DNA from: Actinomycetospora corticicola | GTDB lineage: Bacteria; Actinomycetota; Actinomycetes; Mycobacteriales; Pseudonocardiaceae | Length of the DNA: 64,000 nucleotides | Direction of reading: 5' to 3' | Assembly: GCF_013409505.1 (NCBI RefSeq) | Contig: NZ_JACCBN010000001.1 | Span: forward strand, 310,001-374,000 | Shown: positions 51,062-59,290 of the stretch, in pieces | How positions within the stretch are numbered: the first letter of the stretch is position 1 | Layout of the letters: the number at the start of each line of letters is the position of its first letter | The notes under the pieces: model-generated | The model's input: only the letters and a program-made list of their open reading frames with translations | Told to the model about the DNA's origin: nothing | Database searches by the model: none | Made by a program: the position numbers and the translations under genes

Positions 51062-52521
51062 CGCACGACCTGATCCTCCGCAACGTCCGCGTCGTCCGTC
51101 CCGGCGTCGACGACGCCTCCCTCGGCGACATCGCCGTCGACGGCGGGCGAGTCACCGAGGTCGGACCCGACCTCGGGACGGATGCCCACGAGGTCGTCGA
51201 CGGGCGCGGTCAGCTCGCGTTCCCCGGTGTCGTGGACGCCCACCAGCACTGGGGCATCTACAACCCGCTCGAGGAGGACACGGCCACCGAGAGCCGTGCG
51301 TGCGCCCAGGGCGGGGTGACCACCTCGCTGACCTACATGCGCACCGGGCAGTACTACCTGAACACCGGCGGGCCGTACTCCGAGTTCTTCCCGCGGGTGC
51401 TCGCTGCCTCGGACGGGCGCTCGTACGTCGACTACGCCTTCCACCTCGCGCCGATGTCGGCCGGGCACATCGACGAGATCCCGACGCTCGTGGACGAGCA
51501 CGGCGTCACGTCGTTCAAGATCTTCATGTTCTACGGCAGCCACGGGCTGCACGGGCGGTCGAACGCCCAGAACGACTTCCTCATGATCCCCGAGGGCGAG
51601 CGCTACGACATCGCCCACTTCGAGTTCGTCATGCGCGGCATCCAGCGCGCCCGCGAGGGCCGGCCCGACATCGCCGACGCCATCTCGCTGTCGCTGCACT
51701 GCGAGACCGCCGAGATCATGACGGCGTACACGAAGATCGTGGAGCAGGAGGGGCGCCTGTCCGGCCTGGAGGCCTACAGCGCGTCGCGGCCGCCGCACTC
51801 GGAGGGGCTCGCCGTCACGATCGCCTCCTATCTCGCGCACGAGACCGGACTCCCGACGATCAACCTGCTCCACCTGTCGTCGGGAAAGGCGCTCGAGGCC
51901 GCCATGCTGATGGCGCAGACGTTCCCGCACGTCGACTTCCGGCGGGAGGTGACCGTCGGGCACCTGCTCGCCGACATCCACACCGCCGACGGCGTGGGCG
52001 GCAAGGTCAACCCGCCGCTGCGGCCGCGCGAGGACGTCGAGGCGCTGTGGCGGCACGTGCTCGCGGGTGACGTGTCGTGGGTCGTCTCCGACCACGCGTG
52101 CTGCAAGGAGGCGACGAAGTTCGGCGACGACCACGAGGACGTCTTCGCGGCCAAGTCCGGCTTCGGCGGCACCGAGTACCTGCTGCCCGGCCTCGTGGGG
52201 GAGGGGCTCAAGCGCGGACTGCCGCTGTCGCGGATCGCGGAACTGACCTCGACGGCCCCGGCGCAGCGGTTCGGGCTCGGCGCCACCAAGGGCGACCTGG
52301 CGCCGGGCTTCGACGCCGACATCGCCCTCGTCGACCCCGACCGCTCGTGGACCGTCGACCCGGCCGACTCCGAGTCGACCCAGGAGTACACGCCCTTCCG
52401 TGGGCTGGAGATCGGATCGACCGTCACGCGGACGTTCCTCCGTGGTCGGACGGTCTACGTCGACGGCGCGGTCGTCGGCGAGCCGCAGGGTCGCTTCCTG
52501 AGGAGGCCTACGGCCCTGTGA
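51058..52521 (+). CDS. Dihydropyrimidinase/hydantoinase-like amidohydrolase
   Basis: The 487-residue protein shows the cyclic-amidohydrolase metal site. PGVVDAHQHWG has His-x-His, SFKIFMFYG carries the carboxylated Lys, SLHCETAE and NLLHLSSGKA supply two His, and VVSDHACC the Asp. The closing APGFDADIALVDPDRSW beta-sandwich fits dihydropyrimidinase, hydantoinase and allantoinase. It would open a cyclic ureide or imide; in this cluster it may act first. Its stop TGA lies in the PAL-A copy at 52518. Confidence 0.92.
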   Translation: MTHDLILRNVRVVRPGVDDASLGDIAVDGGRVTEVGPDLGTDAHEVVDGRGQLAFPGVVDAHQHWGIYNPLEEDTATESRACAQGGVTTSLTYMRTGQYYLNTGGPYSEFFPRVLAASDGRSYVDYAFHLAPMSAGHIDEIPTLVDEHGVTSFKIFMFYGSHGLHGRSNAQNDFLMIPEGERYDIAHFEFVMRGIQRAREGRPDIADAISLSLHCETAEIMTAYTKIVEQEGRLSGLEAYSASRPPHSEGLAVTIASYLAHETGLPTINLLHLSSGKALEAAMLMAQTFPHVDFRREVTVGHLLADIHTADGVGGKVNPPLRPREDVEALWRHVLAGDVSWVVSDHACCKEATKFGDDHEDVFAAKSGFGGTEYLLPGLVGEGLKRGLPLSRIAELTSTAPAQRFGLGATKGDLAPGFDADIALVDPDRSWTVDPADSESTQEYTPFRGLEIGSTVTRTFLRGRTVYVDGAVVGEPQGRFLRRPTAL

Positions 52522-52557
52522 GTACCTTTCCGTGCCAGGACACGGAGAAGTACTCAC
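52518..52557. repeat. PAL-A palindromic repeat, copy 4
   Basis: The 40-bp copy begins GTGAGTACCTTTCCGTG and ends CACGGAGAAGTACTCAC. Both arms changed together (GAGTAC/GTACTC, CCGTG/CACGG), so pairing is preserved despite a different sequence. It provides the amidohydrolase stop. Confidence 0.88.
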
Positions 52558-52572
52558 AGGCGCGGAGCGCAC

Positions 52573-53601
52573 ATGACGGCGATGGAGGGCGGCGGGCGGT
52601 ACAACGCCCACGCCTCGGCGCAGGCCGCGTCGGCGGAGTTCGCGCTCGACCTGGTGCGGGAGGCCGCGCGGACCGCGCCGGTCGGGCCGGACGGGACGGT
52701 CACCGTCGTCGACTACGGCGCCTCGGAGGGCCGCAACTCCCTGGCGCCCGTGAACGCCGCCGTCGAGACCCTCCGGGCGGTCCACGGCGAGGAGCAGCCG
52801 ATCTGGGTGGTCCACACCGACCTGCCCGACAACGACTTCTCCTCGCTCTTCCACGTCGTCGCCGACGACTCGCGGAGCTACCGGCGGCCCGGCGTCCACA
52901 CGGCGGCGGTCGGCCGGTCGTTCTACGAGCAGCTGCTCCCGATCGGCTCCGTCGGGCTCGGGTGGAGCTCGATCGCCGTGCACTGGCTGCGCGACGTCCC
53001 GGGGCCCCTCGACGGGTTCTGGCCGGGGAACGCGACCGGGGAGCAGGCTGCGACTTGGGAGCGCGCCGCGGCCGCCGACTGGTCCGCGTTCCTGACGGCG
53101 AGGTCGGCCGAGCTGCGGCCCGGGGCGCGGCTCGTGGTCGTCTCCGGTGCCGCGTACGACGACGAGCCGCCGCGGCGGTCGGGCGCGGAGCGGGTCATGG
53201 ACGAGGTCGCCCGTGGTCTGGCGGCCCTCGTCGAGCGTGAGGTGCTGACCGTGGCGGAGCGGGACGCCATGGTGGTCCCGGCGTGGTACCGCACGGAGGT
53301 CGAGTGGCGGGCCCCGTTCACCGGGGACCTCGGCCTGGAGCTGGAGCGGTACGAGTCGGTCGAGCTGGGCGACCCGTTGTGGCAGCAGCACGGGGACGGC
53401 GCCGACTACGGACGGGCGGCCGCGGCGGCGATCCGGGTGTCCTTCGGGCAACCGCTGCTGCAGGGCCTGGAGCCGTCGCGACGGGAGGCCGTGGCCGCCG
53501 CCCTGTTCGACGAGCACCTCGCGAACGCGATCGCGGCGGGCCCGCCCGGGCCGTGGTTCGACTGGCGGCTGGCGATCATGTGCTTCGCACGTGAGCACTA
53601 A
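52573..53601 (+). CDS. SABATH-type carboxyl methyltransferase
   Basis: The 342-residue protein begins with MEGGGRYNAHASAQAASAEF, resembling the N-terminus of plant salicylate/jasmonate methyltransferases. It has VTVVDYGASEGRNSLAPVNA (SAM motif) and WVVHTDLPDNDFSSLF. The strongly SABATH-like FYEQLLPIGSVGLGWSSIAV then HWLRDVPG follows. Such enzymes methylate carboxyl groups of small acids or ring nitrogens. In bacteria they are uncommon. ATG 52582 is an alternative start. Its last residues REH and the TAA stop come from PAL-A copy 5. Confidence 0.85.
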   Translation: MTAMEGGGRYNAHASAQAASAEFALDLVREAARTAPVGPDGTVTVVDYGASEGRNSLAPVNAAVETLRAVHGEEQPIWVVHTDLPDNDFSSLFHVVADDSRSYRRPGVHTAAVGRSFYEQLLPIGSVGLGWSSIAVHWLRDVPGPLDGFWPGNATGEQAATWERAAAADWSAFLTARSAELRPGARLVVVSGAAYDDEPPRRSGAERVMDEVARGLAALVEREVLTVAERDAMVVPAWYRTEVEWRAPFTGDLGLELERYESVELGDPLWQQHGDGADYGRAAAAAIRVSFGQPLLQGLEPSRREAVAAALFDEHLANAIAAGPPGPWFDWRLAIMCFAREH

Positions 53602-53612
53602 GGGGGGCTATA
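53591..53612. repeat. PAL-A copy 5, left half (split by IS)
   Basis: GTGAGCACTAAGGGGGGC plus TATA is the left half of a PAL-A repeat. The right half is at 55266. Removing the IS and one TATA restores a 40-bp palindrome. Confidence 0.9.
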
Positions 53613-53664
53613 GAGCCTGTCGGCTTTTGTAGACCGGCGCCAGCGCCTCTGATTGGATCTTGGG

Positions 53665-55119
53665 GTGGCTCGTGACTTCCGTCCGGTGGATCGTGACACC
53701 GGGTTCCTGCTGCCCCCGGATGTGCGGGACTGGCTGCCCGAGGGGCATCTGGCCTGGACGGTGATCGACGCGGTCGAGATGTTGGATCTGACCGCGTTGA
53801 TCTCCACCTACCGGCTGGGGGGTCGCGGCCGGCGGGCCTACGACCCGGCGATGATGCTCGCGTTGTTGATCTACGCGTATGCGGTGGGTCTGACGTCCTC
53901 ACGCGGGATCGAACGCGCCTGCGGCCACGACGTGGCGTTCCGGGTGATCACCGCCAACCAGGTCCCTGATCACGACACCATCGCCGCGTTCCGGGTCCGG
54001 CACCGCGAGGTGTTCAAGGACCTGTTCATCGAGGTCCTCAAGGTCTGCGCGGCCGCGGGGCTGGGGCGGGTCGGGACGATCTCGGTCGATGGCAGCAAGA
54101 TCGCCGCGAACGCCTCGTCGCGGCGCAACCGCACCGCGGCGGGGATCGCCAAAGCCCAGGCCGAACTGGGTGAGCCGGAGCCCGATGACCGGGGTCTGGC
54201 GGGGGTGGTCGAGGACCGCCTGGAACGGGCCGAGTCCAGCGACGCCGCCGAGGACGCCGAGCACGGGCCGGGACGACGGGGCGACGAGCCGCCCGAGGAC
54301 ATGAACGACCCGACCGCGCGGCGGGCCCGGCTGGCCCGGGCCGCGGCGAAGGTCGCCGAGCAGAACGCCGCCCGGGCGGCGGAAGCGGCCGCCCAGCAGC
54401 AACGCTACGAGACCAAGCTCGCGGCCCGGAACGCCCACCACGCCACCCACGGGCGCTTCCCGAAAGGCCGGCCCCCGAAGGCACCGGCCACCGCGACCGA
54501 GAGCACCCCGGCCGAGAGCACCCCGGCCGGGGACAAGCCGGTGCGGGCGAACACCACCGACCCCGACTCCCGGCCGTTGCGGACCGCGCAGGGGTTCCTG
54601 CAGGGCTTCAACTCCCAGGCCGTGGTCGGCGACGACCAGGTCGTGATCGCGGTCGAGGTCGTCGACCAGGCCAACGACGCCGGTCTGCTCGCCCCGATGA
54701 CCGCCGCCGCGCTGGACAACCTCGCCCGCGCCGGGATCGACGCCCCGGTCGAGACCGTGCTCGCTGACACCGGCTACTTCACCGCCGGAGACATCACCGC
54801 CCTCGATGACGTCCACCAGCAGGGGCGGGGCCCCCGACCGCTGGTCGCGCCCACACGTGATGCGCTGCGCGACCCCGAGCAGCAACAACCACCCCGGCAG
54901 GAGTCGCGGGTGCGCCGCCGGATGCGCGAACGGCTCGCCGAGCCCGAGGCGCGCGAGCGCTACCGACGTCGCAAAGTCACCGTCGAACCGGTCTTCGGGC
55001 AGATCAAGAACCGGATCGCCGACCGGTTCCGGGTTCGGGGTCTCGTCGCGGTCCGCGCCGAGCTCACCCTGATCTCCACCGCCCACAACCTGCTCAAGCT
55101 CCACACCGCAACCACCTGA
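53665..55119 (+). CDS. IS1182-family transposase
   Basis: The protein is about 484 residues from GTG 53665 (VARDFRPVDRDTGFLLPPDV). The N-terminal DUF772 domain has YDPAMMLALLIYAYAVGLTS, then SSRGIERACGHDVAFRVI. The DDE residues are in TISVDGSKIAANAS (Asp), VLADTGYFTAGD (Asp) and VEPVFGQIKNRIADRF (Glu). A charged hinge includes a short duplication, ESTPAESTPA. The reading frame is intact, so the element may still be active. Confidence 0.93.
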   Translation: MARDFRPVDRDTGFLLPPDVRDWLPEGHLAWTVIDAVEMLDLTALISTYRLGGRGRRAYDPAMMLALLIYAYAVGLTSSRGIERACGHDVAFRVITANQVPDHDTIAAFRVRHREVFKDLFIEVLKVCAAAGLGRVGTISVDGSKIAANASSRRNRTAAGIAKAQAELGEPEPDDRGLAGVVEDRLERAESSDAAEDAEHGPGRRGDEPPEDMNDPTARRARLARAAAKVAEQNAARAAEAAAQQQRYETKLAARNAHHATHGRFPKGRPPKAPATATESTPAESTPAGDKPVRANTTDPDSRPLRTAQGFLQGFNSQAVVGDDQVVIAVEVVDQANDAGLLAPMTAAALDNLARAGIDAPVETVLADTGYFTAGDITALDDVHQQGRGPRPLVAPTRDALRDPEQQQPPRQESRVRRRMRERLAEPEARERYRRRKVTVEPVFGQIKNRIADRFRVRGLVAVRAELTLISTAHNLLKLHTATT

Positions 55120-55152
55120 GAAGCGGGCCACGGCGCCCTCCGGGCGCCGCAG

Positions 55153-55208
55153 CCCGCCCTCAGGAACCCGCCGTCAGGAACCCGCCGTCAGGAACCCGCC
55201 GTCAGGAA
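55153..55208. repeat. Four 14-bp tandem repeats inside the IS 3' end
   Basis: The unit CCCGCCGTCAGGAA occurs four times head to tail (the first has CCCT for CCGT). It lies between the transposase stop and the right inverted repeat, where it may bind the transposase. Confidence 0.85.
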
Positions 55209-55265
55209 CCCGGAATCAGCGACTGACTCCGAGCACCCACCGGACTTACAAAGTCCGACAGGCTC

Positions 55266-55287
55266 TATAGCCCCACTTAGTGCTCAC
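55266..55287. repeat. PAL-A copy 5, right half
   Basis: TATA plus GCCCCACTTAGTGCTCAC completes the palindrome begun at 53591. The TAA of its reverse strand ends the TetR gene at 55277. Confidence 0.9.
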
Positions 55288-55810
55288 ATGCGGAGCACAC
55301 CAGGTCCATTAATCGCGCCGTCCGGGCGCGGTCGTCGGCGCCCTGCAGCGTGACGAACGCGCCGACCAGCAGCGTCACGACGTCGTCCGCCTCGACCCCG
55401 GGACGGAGCGAGCCGTCGGCCGCACCCGCCGTCAGGAAGGTGCCGACCGCCGCGTCGACGGACTCGCGCGTGCGCAGCGAGGCGAGCGAGCCGTCGGCGA
55501 CCATCGCGCGGAAGGTGTCGGCCATGCCGCGCTTGGTGAGGACGAACTCGGCGTAGCGGTCGAGCCAGGCGCGGAACGCGGTGGCGGCGTGCGGGCCGGG
55601 GTCGACGTCGCGGCACAGCGACTCGAGCTCCGTGCGGTAGACGGCCTCGACGAGCGCCTCGCGGGTGGGGAAGTGCCGGTAGAGCGTCCCGATCCCGACG
55701 CCGGCGTCGCGCGCGATCTTCTCCAACGTCGGGTCGCCCCCGGCGAGGAACGCGGCGGCCGCCGCCTCGAGGAGGCGGGCGCGGTTGCGGGCGGCATCGG
55801 CGCGGGGCAT
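55277..55810 (-). CDS. TetR-family regulator
   Basis: The 177-residue protein has an HTH with LEKIARDAGVGIGTLYRHFP (about 29-48). The C-terminal region is of the SBP_bac/TetR_C_33 type, with LDRYAEFVLTKRGMADTFRA and VTLLVGAFVTLQGADD. It is divergent from the aldo-keto reductase, with twin operators between, so it likely represses that operon. The C-terminal residues ACEH are encoded by PAL-A. Confidence 0.88.
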   Translation of the reverse strand: MPRADAARNRARLLEAAAAAFLAGGDPTLEKIARDAGVGIGTLYRHFPTREALVEAVYRTELESLCRDVDPGPHAATAFRAWLDRYAEFVLTKRGMADTFRAMVADGSLASLRTRESVDAAVGTFLTAGAADGSLRPGVEADDVVTLLVGAFVTLQGADDRARTARLMDLVCSACEH

Positions 55811-55871
55811 ATCCGGAGGTGCCTCCGTTTCGGTGGTAGCGTCCTCGTTGGAACCGGAGGCTACTCCGGAT
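55811..55871. promoter_or_regulatory. Twin operators between TetR and aldo-keto reductase
   Basis: A site of 21 bp at 55811-55831 (starting ATCCGGAGGTGCCTCCG) and its inverted copy at 55851-55871 (ending CTACTCCGGAT) match at 18 of 21 positions. They fill the space between the two start codons. Confidence 0.65.
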
Positions 55872-55893
55872 CGTGACGACGAGGGGTGGAGCC

Positions 55894-56751
55894 ATGCGTC
55901 CCGGAGGAACCGCGAAGCTGGGGGAGCGCGAGGTCGCGCGCGTGGGGTACGGCGCGATGCAGCTGCGGGAGGAGGGGCCCGACGACGGTCCGGTCGCCGT
56001 CCTGCGCCGCGCCCGGGAGCTCGGGGTCGACCACCTCGACACCGCCGAGTTCTACGGCGACGGCGTCGTGAACCGGCGCATCCGGGCGGCGCTCGGGCCG
56101 GACGACGACGTCGTGGTCGCCACCAAGGTCGGCGCGGAGCCGGCGAGCGGCGTGATCGACCTGCGCCTCGCCCAGCGCCCGGAGCAGCTGCGCGCCCAGG
56201 TCGAGGCGAACCTGCGCTCGCTCGGCGCGGAGCGGCTCGACGTCGTGAACCTCCGCCGCGCCGATGCCCCGCCCGGGCTCGTCGCCGAGGGCGACCAGGT
56301 CGTCGACCTCGACGACCAGCTCGCCGTCCTGACCGCCCTGCGCGACGCGGGCACCATCGGCGCGATCGGGCTCTCGCAGGTGTCGGCGGACCAGCTGCGC
56401 CGGGCTCTCCCGGTCGGCATCGTCTGCGTGCAGAACGCGTACTCGCTGGTCGACCGGTCGTCCGAGCCCGTGCTCGACCTCTGCCGCGAGCACGGGATCG
56501 CCTGGGTGCCCTACTTCCCGCTCGGCAGCGGGTTCGCCGGTCAGACCCACGTGACGACGCTCCCGTCCGTGCGGTCCGTGGCGGACCGGATCGGGGCGAC
56601 GCCGTCGCAGGTCGGGCTCGCCTGGGTCCTCTCGCGGTCGCCCGGGTCGATGGTCATCCCCGGGACGCGGTCCGTGGGGCACCTCGAGGAGAACGTCGGC
56701 GCCGGGTCGGTGTCGCTCTCGGCGGAGGACCTCGCGACACTCGACGCGTGA
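55894..56751 (+). CDS. Aldo-keto reductase, YdbC-like
   Basis: The 285-residue protein from ATG 55894 has the AKR pattern: GYGAMQLREE, GVDHLDTAEFYGDG with Asp and Tyr, and VVVATKVG with Lys. The position usually held by the catalytic His has DVVNLRRA, as in E. coli YdbC-type reductases, so the tetrad is not standard. NADPH-binding is suggested by VIPGTRSVGHLEEN. It is coupled by GTGA to the hydrolase after it. Confidence 0.9.
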   Translation: MRPGGTAKLGEREVARVGYGAMQLREEGPDDGPVAVLRRARELGVDHLDTAEFYGDGVVNRRIRAALGPDDDVVVATKVGAEPASGVIDLRLAQRPEQLRAQVEANLRSLGAERLDVVNLRRADAPPGLVAEGDQVVDLDDQLAVLTALRDAGTIGAIGLSQVSADQLRRALPVGIVCVQNAYSLVDRSSEPVLDLCREHGIAWVPYFPLGSGFAGQTHVTTLPSVRSVADRIGATPSQVGLAWVLSRSPGSMVIPGTRSVGHLEENVGAGSVSLSAEDLATLDA

Positions 56752-57407
56752 CCCGGATCGTCCTCGTGCACGGCGCCGGCAGCGGCGCGGCGTACTGGTG
56801 GCGGGTGCTCCCGCTGCTGCCCGACGCGGTCGCGGTCGACCTCCCGCCCGACGCCGCGACCTGGGAGGAGTGCGTGGAGGTCGTGCACGAGGCCGCCGAT
56901 GACGGAGCGGTGCTCGTCGGGCAGTCGATGGGCGCCTTCGTCGTCGCCCTCGCAGCCGCTTCCTTCCCGACGTCGGGTGTGGTGCTGCTGGCGCCGATGG
57001 TCCCGGCGCCGGGGGAGACCGCCGGGGCGTGGTGGGAGAACACCGGGCACGCCGAGGCGGCCGCCGCCGGCGCCCGGGCGCAGGGGCTCGACCCCGCCGT
57101 CGTCGTGCCTGGGCCGGAGTTCGACGTGGACGTGACCTTCCTGCACGACGTGCCGCCCGAGGTGCTCCCGGAGCAGCTCGACCCGTCGTGGCCGCCGGGC
57201 GCCCTGTTCGACGCGCCGTACCCGCTCGAGGCGTGGCCCGACGTCCCCACCCGGGTCCTCGCCGCCCGGGACGACCGGCTCTTCCCGCTGCCGTTCGTGC
57301 AGCGGCTGGCCCGGGAACGGCTCGGCGTCGAGGCGGAGGTGCTCCCGGGTGGGCACGTCGTCGCCCTCGCGCAGCCGGCCGCCGTCGCCACCGCCCTGAG
57401 GGCGTGA
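56748..57407 (+). CDS. Small alpha/beta hydrolase
   Basis: The 219-residue protein (GTG 56748) has the oxyanion start VLVHGAGSGAAYWWRVLPLL, nucleophile VGQSMGAFVVALA (Ser), acid in LAARDDRLFP and His in PGGHVVAL. The short lid and EstA/MhpC-like order fit a small esterase or C-C hydrolase. It is in an operon with the aldo-keto reductase, under the same TetR. Confidence 0.85.
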   Translation: MTRIVLVHGAGSGAAYWWRVLPLLPDAVAVDLPPDAATWEECVEVVHEAADDGAVLVGQSMGAFVVALAAASFPTSGVVLLAPMVPAPGETAGAWWENTGHAEAAAAGARAQGLDPAVVVPGPEFDVDVTFLHDVPPEVLPEQLDPSWPPGALFDAPYPLEAWPDVPTRVLAARDDRLFPLPFVQRLARERLGVEAEVLPGGHVVALAQPAAVATALRA

Positions 57408-57413
57408 CACGGT

Positions 57414-57432
57414 GGAATCCATGGTGGATTCC
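57414..57432. promoter_or_regulatory. Palindrome at the sirtuin start
   Basis: GGAATCCATGGTGGATTCC is a 19-bp palindrome with 8-bp arms covering the ATG at 57421. It could be an operator or a translation-start hairpin. Confidence 0.45.
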
Positions 57433-58185
57433 GGGGCGGACGACATCGAGCGGGCCCGCGAGCTGATCGCCCGCGCGCAGCGGATCACGGTCCTCACGGG
57501 CGCCGGGGTGTCGACCGACTCCGGCATCCCCGACTTCCGCGGCCCGCAGGGCGTGTGGACGCTCAACCCCGCCGCCGAGCTGATCTGGAACTACGAGAAC
57601 TACGTCGCCGACCCCGAGGTCCGGCGCACGGCGTGGCAGGAACGGGTCGAGCACCCGATGTTCCGCGCCGTGCCCGGGAAAGCCCACGCCGCGCTCGTCG
57701 AGCTCGAGCGCTCCGGGAAGCTGCTCGCCCTGCTGACGCAGAACATCGACGGACTGCACCAGAAGGCGGGCTCCTCGTCCGAGCTCGTCGCCGAGCTGCA
57801 CGGGTCGAACCACGGGACGGTGTGCCTGAGCTGCGGGACGGTCACGCCGATGGCCGACGCCCTGGAGCGGGTGCGCGCCGGCGACGACGACCCGACCTGC
57901 GAGCGCTGCGGCGGCATCCTCAAGGCGACGACGATCATGTTCGGGGAGATGCTCGACTCCGAGGTCATCATGCGGGCCCGCGACGCCGCGCTCGCCTGCG
58001 ACCTGTTCCTCGCCGTCGGCACCTCGCTCGGGGTGCACCCGGCGGCGGGGCTCGTCGGGGTCGCCGCCCAGGTCGGGGCCGACGTGATCATCGTGAACGC
58101 CGAGCCGACGCCGTACGACGACGTCGCCTCGGTGGTGCTCCGGGGCGGGATCGGCGAGGTGCTCCCCGAGGTGCTCCGCATGTGA
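57421..58185 (+). CDS. NAD-dependent protein deacylase (sirtuin)
   Basis: The protein is about 254 residues (ATG 57421; GTG 57412 possible). The NAD site is VLTGAGVSTDSGIPDFRGPQ, then TQNIDGLHQKAG. The catalytic His is in ELHGSNHG. The zinc Cys pairs are CLSCG and CERCGG, and the Rossmann end is AVGTSLGVHPAAG and IIVNAEPTPYD. All key residues are present. It starts 13 bp after the hydrolase. The C-terminus VLRM is supplied by PAL-A. Confidence 0.94.
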   Translation: MVDSGADDIERARELIARAQRITVLTGAGVSTDSGIPDFRGPQGVWTLNPAAELIWNYENYVADPEVRRTAWQERVEHPMFRAVPGKAHAALVELERSGKLLALLTQNIDGLHQKAGSSSELVAELHGSNHGTVCLSCGTVTPMADALERVRAGDDDPTCERCGGILKATTIMFGEMLDSEVIMRARDAALACDLFLAVGTSLGVHPAAGLVGVAAQVGADVIIVNAEPTPYDDVASVVLRGGIGEVLPEVLRM

Positions 58186-58221
58186 GCACAAAGGGGGCTG
58201 ATAGCCCCACTTAGTGCTCAC
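58182..58221. repeat. PAL-A palindromic repeat, copy 6
   Basis: The 40-bp copy begins GTGAGCACAAAGGGGGCTGA and ends CCCCACTTAGTGCTCAC. It supplies the sirtuin stop and is followed by TGCGCGGAGCGCA. Confidence 0.9.
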
Positions 58222-58246
58222 CTGCGCGGAGCGCACACTGGCTCCC

Positions 58247-59200
58247 ATGACGCGGTTCGGAGCGGTACGACGACGGGTCGCGGACTCCGCACCCGTCGTC
58301 CGGCTGGTCCGTACGGTCGGGCGCTACCGCGACCGGGACGGCAACCACCACGCCGCCGCGCTCACGTTCTTCACCCTGCTCGCCCTCGTGCCGCTGCTGA
58401 TGCTCGCCGTGGCGGCGACCGGGTTCGTGCTCGCGGCGGACGGCGTGGTGCTCGCCCAGCTCGACGCCGCGCTCGCCGTCGCCCTGCCGGTGGGGGCGTC
58501 CGGTGCGGTCGGCGGGGTGGTGCACACCGTGGTGGCCGAGCGGGGCCGGCTCGGGATCCTCGCGCTCGCGATCGCCCTGTTCTCCGGCTGGAGCTGGATC
58601 GCCCACGTCCGCGACTCGGTGACGGTGATGCTCGGCCAGCCCCGCCCGCGCGGTCGGCTGTGGCGCACGGTCCTCTCCGACGTCGTGACCCTGCTCGGCA
58701 TCGGGGTCGCGATGGTGCTGTCGTTCGCCTCCGCGGCCCTCACCGGCCGGATCGGGACGCGCGTGCTCGAGACGCTCGGGCTCGGCGGCACGCCGGTCGC
58801 CCGGATCGTGCTCACGGCCGGGTCGCTGGTGATCGGGCTGGTGGCGAACTGGGTGGTGGTCGGCTGGTGCCTCGCCAAGCTCCCGCGGGCCCGGCGTCCG
58901 GTGCGGGAGGTGCTGGTGCCCGCCGCGGTCGGGGCGCTGGGCCTCGCCGCGCTGCAGCAGCTCGGCGGCCTGTACCTGCGGCTGCTGACGCACTCACCCG
59001 CCGTCGCGACCCTCGGCGCCCTCGTCGGGCTGCTCCTGTTCGTCTACACGCTGATGCGCTGGCTGCTGCTGGTCACGGTGTGGAGCGCGACCTCGGCGAC
59101 CGACGCGGAGGTCACGACGACGGGTGGCCTGCGCCGGGCGGGAGGGACGCTGGCCGTCGGCGCGTCGGCGGGGCTGGCCGCGAAGGTGCTGCGAATGTGA
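58247..59200 (+). CDS. YihY/BrkB-family membrane protein
   Basis: The 317-residue protein from ATG 58247 has six hydrophobic segments. YRDRDGNHHAAALTFFTLLA and LVPLLMLAVA are the usual YihY opening, and WSWIAHVRDSVTVMLG and VYTLMRWLLLVTVWSA are later family segments. The role of the family (often labelled ribonuclease BN in error) is unclear. It lies between two PAL-A copies and ends VLRM. Confidence 0.9.
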   Translation: MTRFGAVRRRVADSAPVVRLVRTVGRYRDRDGNHHAAALTFFTLLALVPLLMLAVAATGFVLAADGVVLAQLDAALAVALPVGASGAVGGVVHTVVAERGRLGILALAIALFSGWSWIAHVRDSVTVMLGQPRPRGRLWRTVLSDVVTLLGIGVAMVLSFASAALTGRIGTRVLETLGLGGTPVARIVLTAGSLVIGLVANWVVVGWCLAKLPRARRPVREVLVPAAVGALGLAALQQLGGLYLRLLTHSPAVATLGALVGLLLFVYTLMRWLLLVTVWSATSATDAEVTTTGGLRRAGGTLAVGASAGLAAKVLRM

Positions 59201-59236
59201 GCACTAAGTGGGGCTATAGCCCCACTTAGTGCTCAC
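59197..59236. repeat. PAL-A palindromic repeat, copy 7 (perfect)
   Basis: The best copy is GTGAGCACTAAGTGGGGC, TATA, then its exact reverse complement, 40 bp with no mismatch. Its TGA ends the YihY gene. The mini-hairpin TGGCCGAAGGCCA follows. Confidence 0.95.
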
Positions 59237-59257
59237 CTGGCCGAAGGCCACCTTGCG

Positions 59258-59273
59258 TTCGAGCGCGCTCGAA
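59258..59273. promoter_or_regulatory. Perfect 16-bp palindrome before the CoxL-like gene
   Basis: TTCGAGCGCGCTCGAA lies 17 bp upstream of the GTG at 59291. It is a candidate operator for an unlinked regulator. Confidence 0.45.
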
Positions 59274-59290
59274 GGCCTAGCGTCAGCGGC

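Larger units (their letters stand above)
53613..55265 (+). mobile_element. IS1182-like insertion sequence, 1653 bp
   Basis: The ends are inverted: GAGCCTGTCGGCTTTTGTA on the left and the reverse complement of GAGCCTGTCGGACTTTGTA on the right. TATA is present at both junctions (53609-53612 and 55266-55269), a 4-bp target duplication. It carries one intact transposase and a 3' region with four 14-bp tandem repeats. It sits at the exact centre of PAL-A copy 5. Confidence 0.92.

Noticed and set aside
58247-59200. Ribonuclease BN
   Set aside because: The protein is a six-helix membrane protein of the YihY family with no nuclease motif.
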